From positions 1 through 23,210 of the IMG/VR virus record IMGVR_UViG_3300020197_000171: a DNA stretch of 23,210 bases; one strand, given 5' to 3'. The position numbers and the translations under genes were made by a program. Within the stretch, counting starts at the first letter, position 1. Each line of letters opens with the position of its first letter. The notes under the pieces were generated by a model. That model did not search any database. It saw only the letters and a program-made list of their open reading frames with translations, and had not been told where the DNA came from. This DNA is from a virus. Below, piece by piece: positions 1-7,810 of this stretch.

Positions 1-783
1 GCAGTAGGAGAAAGATTACAAGATCCAGACATGCAAGTTGCTTTAGCAGTAGGTTCTTTTATTCCTGGAGTAAATGCTGTAGCAATTCCACTATCAGCTG
101 CTGCTGGTGCAATTGGTTTGAAGAAACAAATTGATCAAGGTCAATTTAGTGGCGAAGCAGAAACTGATTGGTTTGAGACTGCTGGTAATGTTTTAAGTGT
201 TCTTCCGGCTGTTGGTGCTTTAGGAAAAGGCGCAAAGGCAGTTAAGGCAGGAAGATCAGCAAATGTTCTTTCTAAAGAAATAGAAGTAGCAAAGGCAGCA
301 GGAAAGAGTGCTGATGAAATAGCTGCATTGAGTACTGCAAAAACAGCAGAATTGGCTAAGGCAGGAAGAGTTGGTGCTGCTGTTACATCACCAATAGGAA
401 AAATGAGTGCTGTAGGTAAAGAAGCAGCACAAGCAGTAAAAGCTTCTAAGGTAGCAAAAGCAGCAGGATTGGCTGATGATGCTCTCAAGGCTGGTACTAA
501 AGTTGGAGGATTAACCGACGATGCTCTCAAGGCTGGTACTAAATCTGGTGGCCTATTAAAGACTGGTGCTAAATTAGCAGGAACTGCTGCTGCTACTGGA
601 GCAGTTGCTTATGGGGCTGAGAAACTATTATCTCCAGAACAATCACCATCAACAGGAACATCAACAGGAACATTTGCTGGAGATGATGAGGGAACAGTTG
701 ATATGAGAGCTAGAGGAGAAAAGAGTTCTAGACAAGCCAAGCGGCTTGCTGGTCAAAGTGGCGTAAATGTTTCTTATACTTAA
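1..783 (+). CDS. Ala/Gly-rich protein, 5'-truncated by window edge
   Basis: The reading frame is open to base 1, so the gene very likely starts before the window; the first ATG inside is at 31 (250 residues from there). The product is dominated by Ala, Gly, Lys and Ser, with two hydrophobic Gly/Ala stretches near residues 8-30 and 50-65 (counted from that ATG), then a long Ala/Lys-rich part likely to be helical. A 14-residue unit containing DDALKAGTK occurs twice in tandem, encoded by an identical 24-base run at 478-501 and 520-543. The C-terminus is polar and contains a TSTGTSTGT-like linker. Its last base is shared with the next start (TAATG), which implies translational coupling. No family was recognised. 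The composition would suit a virion or ejected protein, but that is inference only. Confidence 0.8.
   Translation, partial: AVGERLQDPDMQVALAVGSFIPGVNAVAIPLSAAAGAIGLKKQIDQGQFSGEAETDWFETAGNVLSVLPAVGALGKGAKAVKAGRSANVLSKEIEVAKAAGKSADEIAALSTAKTAELAKAGRVGAAVTSPIGKMSAVGKEAAQAVKASKVAKAAGLADDALKAGTKVGGLTDDALKAGTKSGGLLKTGAKLAGTAAATGAVAYGAEKLLSPEQSPSTGTSTGTFAGDDEGTVDMRARGEKSSRQAKRLAGQSGVNVSYT
478..543 (+). repeat. In-frame 42-bp direct repeat
   Basis: The 24-base run at 478-501 recurs exactly at 520-543, a 42-bp (14-codon) period. It duplicates the protein motif DDALKAGTK plus flanking Gly/Leu residues. Two copies only. Confidence 0.85.
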
Positions 784-1451
784 TGAATCAAAAAACATTT
801 AATCATAATTTTATAAATGTCGGAAATGATATCATCAGCTCTGAAACAGTTTCTGGGCGAGTTTATATCACCGAAGATGGTCAATTTCCTAGCGTAACTA
901 CAATTACTAGTTGGGAAAAACAAGAATTTTTTAGAGTATGGAGAAAGCAAAATCCAGAAGAATCTAAAAGAGTTACAGCTAGAGGTAATAGACTACATTC
1001 TTTGATTGAATGTTATCTAAAGAATGAAGATCTTTCAAAGAAAGAAATAATGCCCAATGATATGGATCTTTTCATTCAGATCAAGGGTGAGCTAGACAAG
1101 ATAGATAATATCAAAGCCCTGGAAACTACTCTATATGGCAAGAATGTAGGTCTTGCTGGAAGAGTAGATTGCATTGCTGAGTATAATGGTGTTCTTTCGA
1201 TTATTGACTTCAAAGGAAGTACAAGACAAAAAAGAAAAGAAGACATCGATAATTATATGCTTCAAGCAACAGCATATGCTTTACTCTGGAAAGAGACAAC
1301 CGGAGAAGAAATAGATAACTTTGTAATATTAATTTCTTGTGAAGATGGAGCAAAGCAGATATTTGAAGATAAACCAATAAACCATGTCAGCTCTTTGATT
1401 AAAGCCATAAAAAAGTATAGGATGAATAATGAACGAGAAAGATCAAGTTAA
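783..1451 (+). CDS. PD-(D/E)XK exonuclease, RecB/Cas4/MGME1-like
   Basis: The 222-residue protein carries the ordered motifs of a RecB-type PD-(D/E)XK exonuclease. These are His72 in RGNRLH, Glu114, Asp129 in GRVDC, Asp142 and Lys144 in IIDFKGS, and a QxxxY helix at Gln161-Tyr165. Asp129/Asp142/Lys144 would form the metal-binding catalytic centre. Relatives are common in T4-like phages and resemble mitochondrial MGME1, processing single-stranded or flapped DNA ends. The ATG overlaps the upstream stop by one base (TAATG) and no Shine-Dalgarno is visible, so initiation is probably coupled. The 3' end overlaps the next gene by 23 bases. All expected catalytic residues are present. The fold assignment is strong; the exact substrate is unknown. 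Confidence 0.8.
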   Translation: MNQKTFNHNFINVGNDIISSETVSGRVYITEDGQFPSVTTITSWEKQEFFRVWRKQNPEESKRVTARGNRLHSLIECYLKNEDLSKKEIMPNDMDLFIQIKGELDKIDNIKALETTLYGKNVGLAGRVDCIAEYNGVLSIIDFKGSTRQKRKEDIDNYMLQATAYALLWKETTGEEIDNFVILISCEDGAKQIFEDKPINHVSSLIKAIKKYRMNNERERSS

Positions 1452-1830
1452 TAAAAGAAATACCAGAGTGTGGGTAAAAATGAATGAAGATGCAAAATCT
1501 TCTTATTTCAGAAATCAATTCATACAAAAATATGGTGGAAAATTTATAAAAGAGGAAAGGCATTGGAAATGGGTGGAAATAGATTTTGAAAAACTTTTAA
1601 CGGAAGAGTTTGAAAAAGAAATAAAACAATTTAAACCACCAGAACCAGTTATAAGAGTAGAACGGGGGAAAAAATATGTTTTTCTCAATAAACAGGGAGA
1701 AAAAGTCTATATCAAAAATTTATTAGAATATTGTATGGAAAACAAATTAGTTCGCGGAGCCATGTATGATCTAATGAACGGAAAAAGAAAAATATATAAG
1801 GGTTATAAGTTTTTAAGAAAGGAGGAATGA
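1429..1830 (+). CDS. Small basic protein with homing-endonuclease-type DNA-binding motif
   Basis: A 133-residue Lys-rich protein. Residues about 95-128 resemble the helix-turn-helix module (NUMOD1/IENR1 type) found at the ends of GIY-YIG and HNH homing endonucleases: NLLEYC, a Leu six residues later, then MYDLMNGKRKIYKGY. No catalytic GIY-YIG, HNH or LAGLIDADG motif is visible in the rest, so it looks like a DNA-binding part without its nuclease. The N-terminal half (residues 13-50) has aromatic residues and a Trp-Lys-Trp and was not recognised. It overlaps the exonuclease gene by 23 bases. A TAGG sits just before the ATG at 1429; an ATG at 1480 is an alternative. The DNA-binding call rests on motif memory alone. 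Confidence 0.6.
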   Translation: MNEKDQVNKRNTRVWVKMNEDAKSSYFRNQFIQKYGGKFIKEERHWKWVEIDFEKLLTEEFEKEIKQFKPPEPVIRVERGKKYVFLNKQGEKVYIKNLLEYCMENKLVRGAMYDLMNGKRKIYKGYKFLRKEE

Positions 1831-1831
1831 T

Positions 1832-1960
1832 ATGGAATTAGTAATTAGCGAATCTTTAGGTACTATTTTTTACTCTGTTATAGTTTTCGCCGCAGGAGCC
1901 TTGGTTGGTCAGGGGGTGTGGAATTGGGTATCCAAGTTCTTCCCATGGAATCGGAAGTAA
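1832..1960 (+). CDS. 42-residue single-pass membrane protein
   Basis: A short ORF that length-filtered ORF calling would miss. It has one of the best ribosome-binding sites in the window: AAGGAGG at 1819-1825, six bases before the ATG. The product begins MELVISESLG, then has a hydrophobic segment at about residues 11-28 (with AAGALVG), and ends in an aromatic/basic tail with three Trp and a final NRK. This suggests one membrane helix with a cationic C-terminus. It follows the preceding stop by one base and is directly followed by an intrinsic terminator, so it is the last gene of its unit. Function is not recognised; small phage membrane proteins include holins and antiholins, but nothing here decides it. 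Confidence 0.75.
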   Translation: MELVISESLGTIFYSVIVFAAGALVGQGVWNWVSKFFPWNRK

Positions 1961-1963
1961 AAT

Positions 1964-1994
1964 GAGGCGGGTCAAAAGACCCGCCTCTTTTCTT
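1964..1994 (+). terminator. Rho-independent terminator
   Basis: A perfect 10-bp GC-rich stem (GAGGCGGGTC with its complement), loop AAAA at 1974-1977, then TTTTCTT. It is the strongest terminator in the window. It lies three bases after the stop of the 42-residue membrane protein, and its T tract runs into a late promoter. Confidence 0.93.
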
Positions 1995-2001
1995 ATAAAT
2001 A
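1994..2001 (+). promoter_or_regulatory. T4-type late promoter TATAAATA (upstream of HNH gene)
   Basis: An exact match to the T4 late promoter element, which in T4 is read by the gp55 sigma factor with the clamp-linked coactivator. Its first T is the last T of the terminator tract. Taking the T4 geometry (element at -13 to -6), transcription would begin at 2007, the A of the ATG of the next gene. Confidence 0.75.
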
Positions 2002-2006
2002 TCTTC

Positions 2007-4196
2007 ATGCGCGATACTTGGTTTGATTCCCATTTCATTGACCGTTATAATAGAGATATTTTACCCCATTTAGATGGTAAACTAGATGAGGGGTATTTTC
2101 TCAAACAGAAACTTCAAGGCCAAAAATACGAACGGTTCAATTTCCGCGTAAAAAAGGCTAGAGAAGACCGTAAAGAAAAAATAGCCAGAAAAGTTCTTCT
2201 AGCAAAACATGCCAAGGAAAGAGGAGAGGCCAGAGCAAGAGATGCAATGGCTGGACAGCCAATAAGCTATCCTACTTATGAATCTGTAGAGTATGTTACA
2301 GAAAATGATCAGTCGGGTAAGACCAGAAAAAGAAGAGACATGTTCCGTGGTGGGTTGGGGGTAAGAAAAGAACTTAAAAAATCCAGGAAAATTTCTTTAA
2401 CTGGTGATGTTGAAGAAAAGGATAGAATCAGAAAACAAATCGAAAGAGAACTTGAAGAAAAATTCAGTCTTTTATCATATCCTCTTTTAGAACAGGATGA
2501 TCAGACAGATGAACAACCAGAAGATCAGCCAAAAGAAGAAGGTCAAGAGCAGCAAGAAGTAGCTCCAGAACCACTTCCATATATCGTAATGCTTTCTCAG
2601 ACCTTGGCTATGAGAAATAAGGTAAAAAATGTATTCGAAAATATATCAAATATTTCTTACAAAATTTTAAATGAAAAATACGGCGTAAGATCTATAAACA
2701 AAGACGACAGAGATTTTCAAATAGAAAATGCAATAATTCTAGTTTCTAGAATTTGCTCTGGGGCAACAGCAGAAGAATTGCAAGTTGTTTCGCAATTTGA
2801 AAACGGAAGATTTCTTGATTTTGATGAAAATGCTTTTGATATTTCCAGAAATGTACTTTTACAGCTTGGTGAAAACTGCATCAAAAATTTGATGCACGCA
2901 AGAGAAATAGAAGTATTTGAAGATGCTCCTGGTTCTGGAAGAACTCAATTGCTTTGCCAGGATAATACATTCAAGGTAGTTACCGGAAAGACTTATATCA
3001 AGGATACTACTGATTCTCCTAATTATGGAATAAAGATGCAAAAAGCGTTAAAGTCGATTTTTGCTCAATCCCCCGAAATTTACATCAATCTTGATCCGAT
3101 AATTCAAGAAATTTACACAACTCTCAAACAAAACGAAGAAGCCATTCCAGAAAAAGGCGGAATGGAATTTATTCAGTCTCAATTAGAGGAATTGATACAG
3201 CAATTAGTAGATCAAAAGATTACCTTCAAAGGAGGACAATTCGAAAAATCACTAAAGGCTGCATTAACTAAGTATCATCTAGTAGGTTCAAATATTGTTG
3301 ATCCAAGATCAAATGCTGCATTCTTATTAAGCGACTCTGGATTATTTGAACTAAGCAACGAATTTATATCTTATATCTCAAAGAATGCTTCTCTTAATAT
3401 TAAATTAAAGAAAAGATTTAAATCGACATCTGGTAGAAGAGAAATTAATTCGAAGCTTTCAAAAGAAATTGAAAAATATAAGGCTATCGTTGAACAAGTA
3501 AAAGAAAACATGAAGGTAAAAGAACCTTCAAAGGAAGAATTAATAGTTTCTCTACCAACTATAGTTCTTTCATCTATTGTTGATTATTTTGATTTCTTTT
3601 TCAGCGTTTCTATTAGCCCCGGAGAAAAAATTTCAAATAACAAAAGAAAAGCAAACGAATATAATACGATATTTGTGAAGGGTAAAGAAGTAAAAATTCC
3701 AGTCACTTTGGATAAAGGTGACATGATGACAAATACAATTAAAGAAGATATAGATCTAGCTTGCGATGTTTTAGAAGAAAGAAATATGATGTCAAAAATC
3801 ACTGCTAATGGAATAAAATCAACTAAAAACAAATCTGAAATTCCAGAAGAATTAAAGATGTTATTGGCTACAGTAATTTGCGATATGAAAAATGATCGCA
3901 AACGGGCAATCATTGAAAAACTTGAAGGCTACGAAAAAAAATATTCCAAGAAGACTAGTCACCACAGATCAAACAGAAATAAGGCTAGAAGAGCCGCAGA
4001 AGACAAGTGGGGTGCAGCCGCAATTAAAGGTAAAGATGTGGACCACAAAGACGGCAACCCCATGAACAATTCTCCAAGCAATCTTCGTTTGAGGAATAGG
4101 GGGGATAACCGCTCCGACAACGGGCATCACAAGGGAGAGGTTTTTGAGAAAGCTCGTAAGGGAATTACAAATACATTTAAGGGGAAGAATAAGTAA
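2007..4196 (+). CDS. Large phage protein with C-terminal HNH-like nuclease domain
   Basis: A 729-residue protein. The frame is open further upstream to an ATG at 1905, but that start lies inside the membrane-protein gene and before the terminator, so ATG 2007 is preferred; no Shine-Dalgarno precedes it. Residues 40-80 are highly basic. Residues 162-188 form an acidic Gln/Glu/Asp-rich linker. The middle (about 190-640) is a mainly helical region I do not recognise. The C-terminus resembles phage HNH domains: a basic helix at 652-665, VDHKDGN at 678-684 with His680 as the likely general base, NSPSNLR at 688-694, and a GDNRSDN segment at 699-705. Its last base overlaps the next gene. HNH domains are common in phage homing endonucleases; fusion to so large an N-terminal body is unusual. 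Whether it cuts DNA is unknown. Confidence 0.75.
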   Translation: MRDTWFDSHFIDRYNRDILPHLDGKLDEGYFLKQKLQGQKYERFNFRVKKAREDRKEKIARKVLLAKHAKERGEARARDAMAGQPISYPTYESVEYVTENDQSGKTRKRRDMFRGGLGVRKELKKSRKISLTGDVEEKDRIRKQIERELEEKFSLLSYPLLEQDDQTDEQPEDQPKEEGQEQQEVAPEPLPYIVMLSQTLAMRNKVKNVFENISNISYKILNEKYGVRSINKDDRDFQIENAIILVSRICSGATAEELQVVSQFENGRFLDFDENAFDISRNVLLQLGENCIKNLMHAREIEVFEDAPGSGRTQLLCQDNTFKVVTGKTYIKDTTDSPNYGIKMQKALKSIFAQSPEIYINLDPIIQEIYTTLKQNEEAIPEKGGMEFIQSQLEELIQQLVDQKITFKGGQFEKSLKAALTKYHLVGSNIVDPRSNAAFLLSDSGLFELSNEFISYISKNASLNIKLKKRFKSTSGRREINSKLSKEIEKYKAIVEQVKENMKVKEPSKEELIVSLPTIVLSSIVDYFDFFFSVSISPGEKISNNKRKANEYNTIFVKGKEVKIPVTLDKGDMMTNTIKEDIDLACDVLEERNMMSKITANGIKSTKNKSEIPEELKMLLATVICDMKNDRKRAIIEKLEGYEKKYSKKTSHHRSNRNKARRAAEDKWGAAAIKGKDVDHKDGNPMNNSPSNLRLRNRGDNRSDNGHHKGEVFEKARKGITNTFKGKNK

Positions 4197-4822
4197 TGTT
4201 TGATCTAAATCCTGAATTATTTGAATATGGTATTGCTACCGCCACATTTCTTGTTGGTGCTTATTACGGCATTAAAAAAGTAAAAAACAAACTTTTACAT
4301 AACAAAAAGAAGAAAGAGGGTAGAGAATACTGGAACATTCATTCAGAGATACACGAAATCCTTACTGAGCTTCGTATTCGTACTGGATCAGCCAGAGCAC
4401 AAATCATTCAATTTCATAACGGAGAATATTTCACGGATGGAGTTTCCATGAAGAAGATGAGTCTAACCCACGAATCTCTTCGTTCTGGTATCAGTGCGGA
4501 GGTTTATCAAAAGAAAGATGTTTTAATTTCTGCATACATTGAGTTTATTAAATCTATTTTAGATACCAAATATAAGTTTGAAATTGTTGATGTTATGAAA
4601 GAAACATATCAAAAACAGCTTTTCGTTGCCAATAATGTAGTTGCTTATATGGCAGTTCCCCTCCAGAGCAAGGGAATTAATGTTGGATATATAATAATTC
4701 ACTGGTGTAGTGATGAAAAAGTTAACCAATTAACAGAACACGCAGTATCAGAAGAAATGAAATATGCTAAAGATAGAATTGAAGTTCAACTAGGCAATCA
4801 AATAGCTTTGGAAATACCATGA
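4196..4822 (+). CDS. Membrane-anchored GAF-like protein
   Basis: A 208-residue protein with an N-terminal membrane segment (about residues 9-26, with a Gly-x-x-x-Gly spacing), a Lys-rich stretch at 27-42, then a soluble domain. That domain has an alpha/beta pattern like a GAF fold: helix 45-62, strand with AQIIQFHNGEYFTDG at 68-82, a Met/Ser-rich strand, and later strands around VAYMAVPLQ and VGYIIIHW. GAF domains usually bind small ligands or mediate dimerisation. The start overlaps the upstream stop (TAATG) with AAGGGGA about ten bases before, and the end overlaps the next gene as ATGA. Positive residues after the helix suggest the domain is cytoplasmic. The GAF call is from pattern only and the role in the phage is unknown. 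Confidence 0.6.
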   Translation: MFDLNPELFEYGIATATFLVGAYYGIKKVKNKLLHNKKKKEGREYWNIHSEIHEILTELRIRTGSARAQIIQFHNGEYFTDGVSMKKMSLTHESLRSGISAEVYQKKDVLISAYIEFIKSILDTKYKFEIVDVMKETYQKQLFVANNVVAYMAVPLQSKGINVGYIIIHWCSDEKVNQLTEHAVSEEMKYAKDRIEVQLGNQIALEIP

Positions 4823-5286
4823 AATTTACAAACAAAGTCTATGATACGGATGTTCAGGAGCAATACGATGTCGATAAAAAAGGTCCATCAAAAACTCCAG
4901 GACAAAAAATGGATATTGATAAGCGCAATAAGCGTTTCAGGACTCCTCCTTGTATGATAGATAATAAACAAGCGGAGCAGCCAGAATATATGAACAAAAT
5001 CATTCCAAACAAATCCGTCAGCCAGATCATGGTAGAAGCAAAAAAAATAAAAGAATCAGTAGAACCATATATTGAAAATCTAGCCATAGATAACTCTGAA
5101 GAAGATACAGAAAATTTAAACGATATGGCCTTTAAACCAGAACAACAAGAACCAGATCTACCTATTTTAAAGGTTATCAAAGGTAAAAATAGATTTAATC
5201 CACAAAAAATGAGAGGTTCTTCATTGCGGGTGGAATACTTTAGAAATTTACTAAATAGTACAAAGGAACTGAATGAAGAAATTTAA
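4819..5286 (+). CDS. Hypothetical hydrophilic phage protein
   Basis: A 155-residue, strongly hydrophilic protein rich in Lys, Glu, Asn and Pro with no membrane segment. The first 60 residues look largely disordered (repeated Lys/Asp/Gln and Pro). A helix is likely at about residues 65-90 (SVSQIMVEAKKIKESVEPYI), and the C-terminal 25 residues are basic with an amphipathic helix. It is joined to its neighbours by ATGA at the start and a 14-base overlap at the end, so it belongs to the same late unit. No family was recognised. A scaffold or linker role would fit the composition, but nothing shows it. Confidence 0.7.
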   Translation: MKFTNKVYDTDVQEQYDVDKKGPSKTPGQKMDIDKRNKRFRTPPCMIDNKQAEQPEYMNKIIPNKSVSQIMVEAKKIKESVEPYIENLAIDNSEEDTENLNDMAFKPEQQEPDLPILKVIKGKNRFNPQKMRGSSLRVEYFRNLLNSTKELNEEI

Positions 5287-5764
5287 AGAAATTGTCGCGC
5301 TAATTGAATCAGGAGAATCCGAGGATGGGGGTGGGTTTGGCACACCATTCCAGCCATCAAGAACTACTAGAAGTGCTGCTAGCGATTTTGGCGTTCATAG
5401 AATTGAAAATGATACTCAGCTAAACAGAATCAAAGCATTCCTTTCTAGCTTCACCAATAGAGAATATCTAGATCCCCGTGGTGCTCTTTCGATGCTAAGA
5501 GCAAAAATGAATATTATGGGTTTAGATTTCGATTTTACTCCAGCCACCAAATTAATGCCTTCTCCTGAAGGTCCAAATACATTCAAATTGAAAAGATTCG
5601 GCGGAACATTCGGAACAACCCCAGAACACGATTTAAGCAAAGGATTCCTAGTAACAGACGGAATCGCTGAGTTTAATGGTGGTAAAGGTATCGATATGGT
5701 TGTAGAAGTAATTATTACTAACAATAATCTTTACAAATTTGAAATATCATTAGTATCATCATAA
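5273..5764 (+). CDS. Conserved T4-like phage protein, function unknown
   Basis: A 163-residue protein. It starts inside the previous gene with AAAGGA about seven bases before the ATG. The N-terminus is a short helix, then a Gly-rich turn (residues 15-27). From about residue 48 it has a compact pattern with RIKAFLSSF, a DPRGALSMLRAK helix, the LDFDF strand, a GGTFG turn, and an Asp-Gly-Ile-rich strand. This resembles, from memory, a small protein conserved among marine T4-like phages and found beside the next two genes, usually annotated as hypothetical. No catalytic motif is seen. The neighbourhood (late-promoted block) suggests a structural or morphogenesis role by inference. Confidence 0.68.
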   Translation: MKKFKEIVALIESGESEDGGGFGTPFQPSRTTRSAASDFGVHRIENDTQLNRIKAFLSSFTNREYLDPRGALSMLRAKMNIMGLDFDFTPATKLMPSPEGPNTFKLKRFGGTFGTTPEHDLSKGFLVTDGIAEFNGGKGIDMVVEVIITNNNLYKFEISLVSS

Positions 5765-5770
5765 AATGAT

Positions 5771-6160
5771 ATGGAATTATTAAATGAACAAAACTTTAAT
5801 TATTTTGCAAAACTGAAATATAATAATCCAGTATGTGAATCAGTCGAAGAATTTAATGATGATATAAAAAGAATAAAGTATATTAGAAGACTTTTTCAGA
5901 AGTTTGACGAAGAAAAAGTTTTAAAACACCATCTGATATGCAATCATATTCTTATTTTAATTAACTTGTTTGGAGAAGAATCGGCATTAAGAATGATCTT
6001 TTTCAGGCTTGAAAAAAAATATCATGGTTTTTTAAAAGCCTTTATAAATTATTTAAATTTTAAGATTGAATCAATTCCAGAGATAGATTTGAAATTATTA
6101 GCACCTGATGTAAGAATTACTAGAATATTGAATAAAGTAGAAAAACAAAAAAATGACTAA
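5771..6160 (+). CDS. Conserved T4-like phage protein of the NHI(I/L)L-FG type
   Basis: A 129-residue, mostly helical protein. Its core matches a pattern I associate with a widespread small protein of T4-like phages: NPxxxSxEEF near residues 19-28, DIKRIKYIRRLF at 30-41, then CNHILILINLFGEESALRMIFFR, of which the diagnostic part is the NHI...NLFGEE segment at 57-71. That family has no known activity and usually sits in the virion-gene region. No clear Shine-Dalgarno precedes ATG 5771, six bases after the previous stop. It overlaps the next gene by 8 bases. Codon use is AT-rich like its neighbours. The family resemblance is from memory, not from a search. Confidence 0.68.
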   Translation: MELLNEQNFNYFAKLKYNNPVCESVEEFNDDIKRIKYIRRLFQKFDEEKVLKHHLICNHILILINLFGEESALRMIFFRLEKKYHGFLKAFINYLNFKIESIPEIDLKLLAPDVRITRILNKVEKQKND

Positions 6161-7361
6161 TATGAACGAATCAATCTCTAATTCTGGTTTGATGGTAAAG
6201 AGTTTTACTGTTTATAAATTTTTAACTCTTTTATCATCACCTTTCTCTTCTTTTGATGCTTTTAGAAAAGGAATAATTGATACTAGAGGAAACTATGTTA
6301 AGGATATAGATGAAGCTTTTAGAAGCGGTTCTCTAGATCCGCTTGAAGTAATCATAATAAAACTAAAGAAAATAATAGCCACATCATCTGATCCTGGTCT
6401 AAAATCTTCTTTGAGCAATAATTTAGCTACTTTTGACCTTTTTCTAAATGAGATGTATCAGTATAATGTTCTTCCACACGAATCATTATATTTACTTGAA
6501 ACTCACTGTTTAAAAAAAGGATTTTCATTAATTAATGCTCTATTAGAGGATACGACTGTCGGTGGAGGTGGTATTCCAGGACTTAGTATAACTGATATAA
6601 TTGGACCAAAAAGAAGAAAAAAATCTAAGATTTTTAGAAGAAAGGAATTGATGGAAATGGAAGTCGGGGCAGGACTTCCTGGCGCAGATGCCGACGTGCC
6701 ACCATCACAACATGATAATACTTCGGGTTATACGAACAAGATTCGTAATTTACATTCCGTGAATAACTTCGATGAAGACGGAGATGGTGTTGACATTGGT
6801 GATTTATGGATGGAATTTTGGAGGCTATACCAAGAATTATTAAGGCAACTTGGTGATGATATTCCTGGAGCTGATGGTTCATTAGTAGAAAAAATTATAG
6901 AAATTCTAGAAAGACTTAAAGCTTTGGGAGAAGAAATACCAGAAAATTTACTAAACTTGCAAAATTCAGATATCAATGATGACCAAGATAATGACGGAAT
7001 ACCAGATCATTTAGATAACGATATAGATAATGATGGAATTTATAATGTATATGATCCAGATTCTCCGTATTGGACAGATGAAAATGGTAATGGTATTCAT
7101 GATTGGATAGAACCAGATCATCCAGAAGATGACGAAAATGGTAATGGAATAGATGATGCTTTGGAAGATAGTGATAATAACGGAATTCCCGATATCTTTG
7201 ATAAAGATGGAGATGGAATAGATGACGATTTTGAAGATGATGATGGCGATGGAATTCCTAATGGTAATGATTCTGATGATGATAATAACGGAATATTAGA
7301 TTATCAAGAGTTGATTGATAGGATAAGACAATTCACGGCGATGAATAATCATTATAAATAA
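6153..7361 (+). CDS. Phage protein with C-terminal Ca-binding-type (TSP3-like) Asp-rich repeats
   Basis: A 402-residue protein (a second in-frame ATG at 6162 is possible). Residues 15-130 are a helical domain with VYKFLTLLSSPF and FRKGIIDTRGNYVKD, resembling from memory a small T4-like phage family adjacent to the preceding gene. A basic patch RRKKSKIFRRKE follows at 154-165. An EF-hand-like loop DEDGDGVDIGDL lies at 207-218, then a helix. From 273 to 383 come repeats of the form DxDNDGIxD, like thrombospondin type 3 repeats, whose Asp side chains wrap calcium ions. The late promoter of the next unit overlaps its stop codon. A virion surface or adhesion role is plausible; neither domain's function is established here. 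Confidence 0.75.
   Translation: MTNMNESISNSGLMVKSFTVYKFLTLLSSPFSSFDAFRKGIIDTRGNYVKDIDEAFRSGSLDPLEVIIIKLKKIIATSSDPGLKSSLSNNLATFDLFLNEMYQYNVLPHESLYLLETHCLKKGFSLINALLEDTTVGGGGIPGLSITDIIGPKRRKKSKIFRRKELMEMEVGAGLPGADADVPPSQHDNTSGYTNKIRNLHSVNNFDEDGDGVDIGDLWMEFWRLYQELLRQLGDDIPGADGSLVEKIIEILERLKALGEEIPENLLNLQNSDINDDQDNDGIPDHLDNDIDNDGIYNVYDPDSPYWTDENGNGIHDWIEPDHPEDDENGNGIDDALEDSDNNGIPDIFDKDGDGIDDDFEDDDGDGIPNGNDSDDDNNGILDYQELIDRIRQFTAMNNHYK
7353..7360 (+). promoter_or_regulatory. T4-type late promoter TATAAATA (lysis-like pair)
   Basis: An exact TATAAATA that overlaps the stop codon of the preceding gene. T4 spacing predicts a start at 7366, which is the first G of the GGAGG ribosome-binding site at 7366-7370, giving a leader of only about ten bases before ATG 7376. 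Confidence 0.78.
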
Positions 7362-7375
7362 ATCTGGAGGTTATT

Positions 7376-7810
7376 ATGCCGACTGAGTTGATTTCATTAA
7401 TAGGCGGAAGCCTTACTGGGTTTATCTTCCGGTTCTTGGCCCAGAAGAGCCAAGACCAGAAGGAACTATTTGAGCGTCTAATAACCGCCAATAAGCAAAC
7501 CACAGACAACCAAGAAAAGGCAGCTAAGAGAGTTCCTATCGATGTTGGTAAGGGGGTTCGGCAGTTGATCGTCCTAACAGTTCTATTCGGAACCATTGCT
7601 GCTCCTTTCATTCTTCCATTCTTTGGAGTTCCTACCTTCGTTGAAGTCGATGGTAATAACCCCGAAGCCCTATTTGGTTTGATTCCGGAGACTACGAAGA
7701 AGTACTTCGTTGAGATAAATGGGTATCTCTACACCTCAGAAAACAGACAAATTCTTGTTGCAATTGTCGGGTTCTATTTCGGTACAGCCGCAGCAGGGAG
7801 AAAGTCATGA
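7376..7810 (+). CDS. Three-segment membrane protein, holin candidate
   Basis: A 144-residue protein with hydrophobic segments at about residues 5-22, 64-85 (LIVLTVLFGTIAAPFILPFF) and 126-141 (ILVAIVGFYFGTAAAG). A charged helix rich in Gln, Lys and Glu (23-55) separates the first two and a polar loop with Asp/Asn/Pro separates the last two. Size and topology resemble three-segment phage holins, including the gene-transfer-agent holin type, which permeabilise the inner membrane to end infection. GGAGG lies five bases before the ATG and a late promoter is just upstream. It overlaps the next gene as ATGA. The neighbouring lipobox protein strengthens a lysis reading, but no endolysin is in the window, so holin remains a candidate call. 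Confidence 0.6.
   Translation: MPTELISLIGGSLTGFIFRFLAQKSQDQKELFERLITANKQTTDNQEKAAKRVPIDVGKGVRQLIVLTVLFGTIAAPFILPFFGVPTFVEVDGNNPEALFGLIPETTKKYFVEINGYLYTSENRQILVAIVGFYFGTAAAGRKS

Noticed and set aside
141-530. Antisense ORF opposite the Ala-rich gene
   Set aside because: Alanine codons read backwards give long open frames; there is no ribosome-binding site and the forward frame runs through.
1905-2006. Upstream extension of the HNH-domain gene to ATG 1905
   Set aside because: It would run through the 42-residue membrane gene, the terminator and the late promoter, and the translated residues look unlike the rest of the protein.
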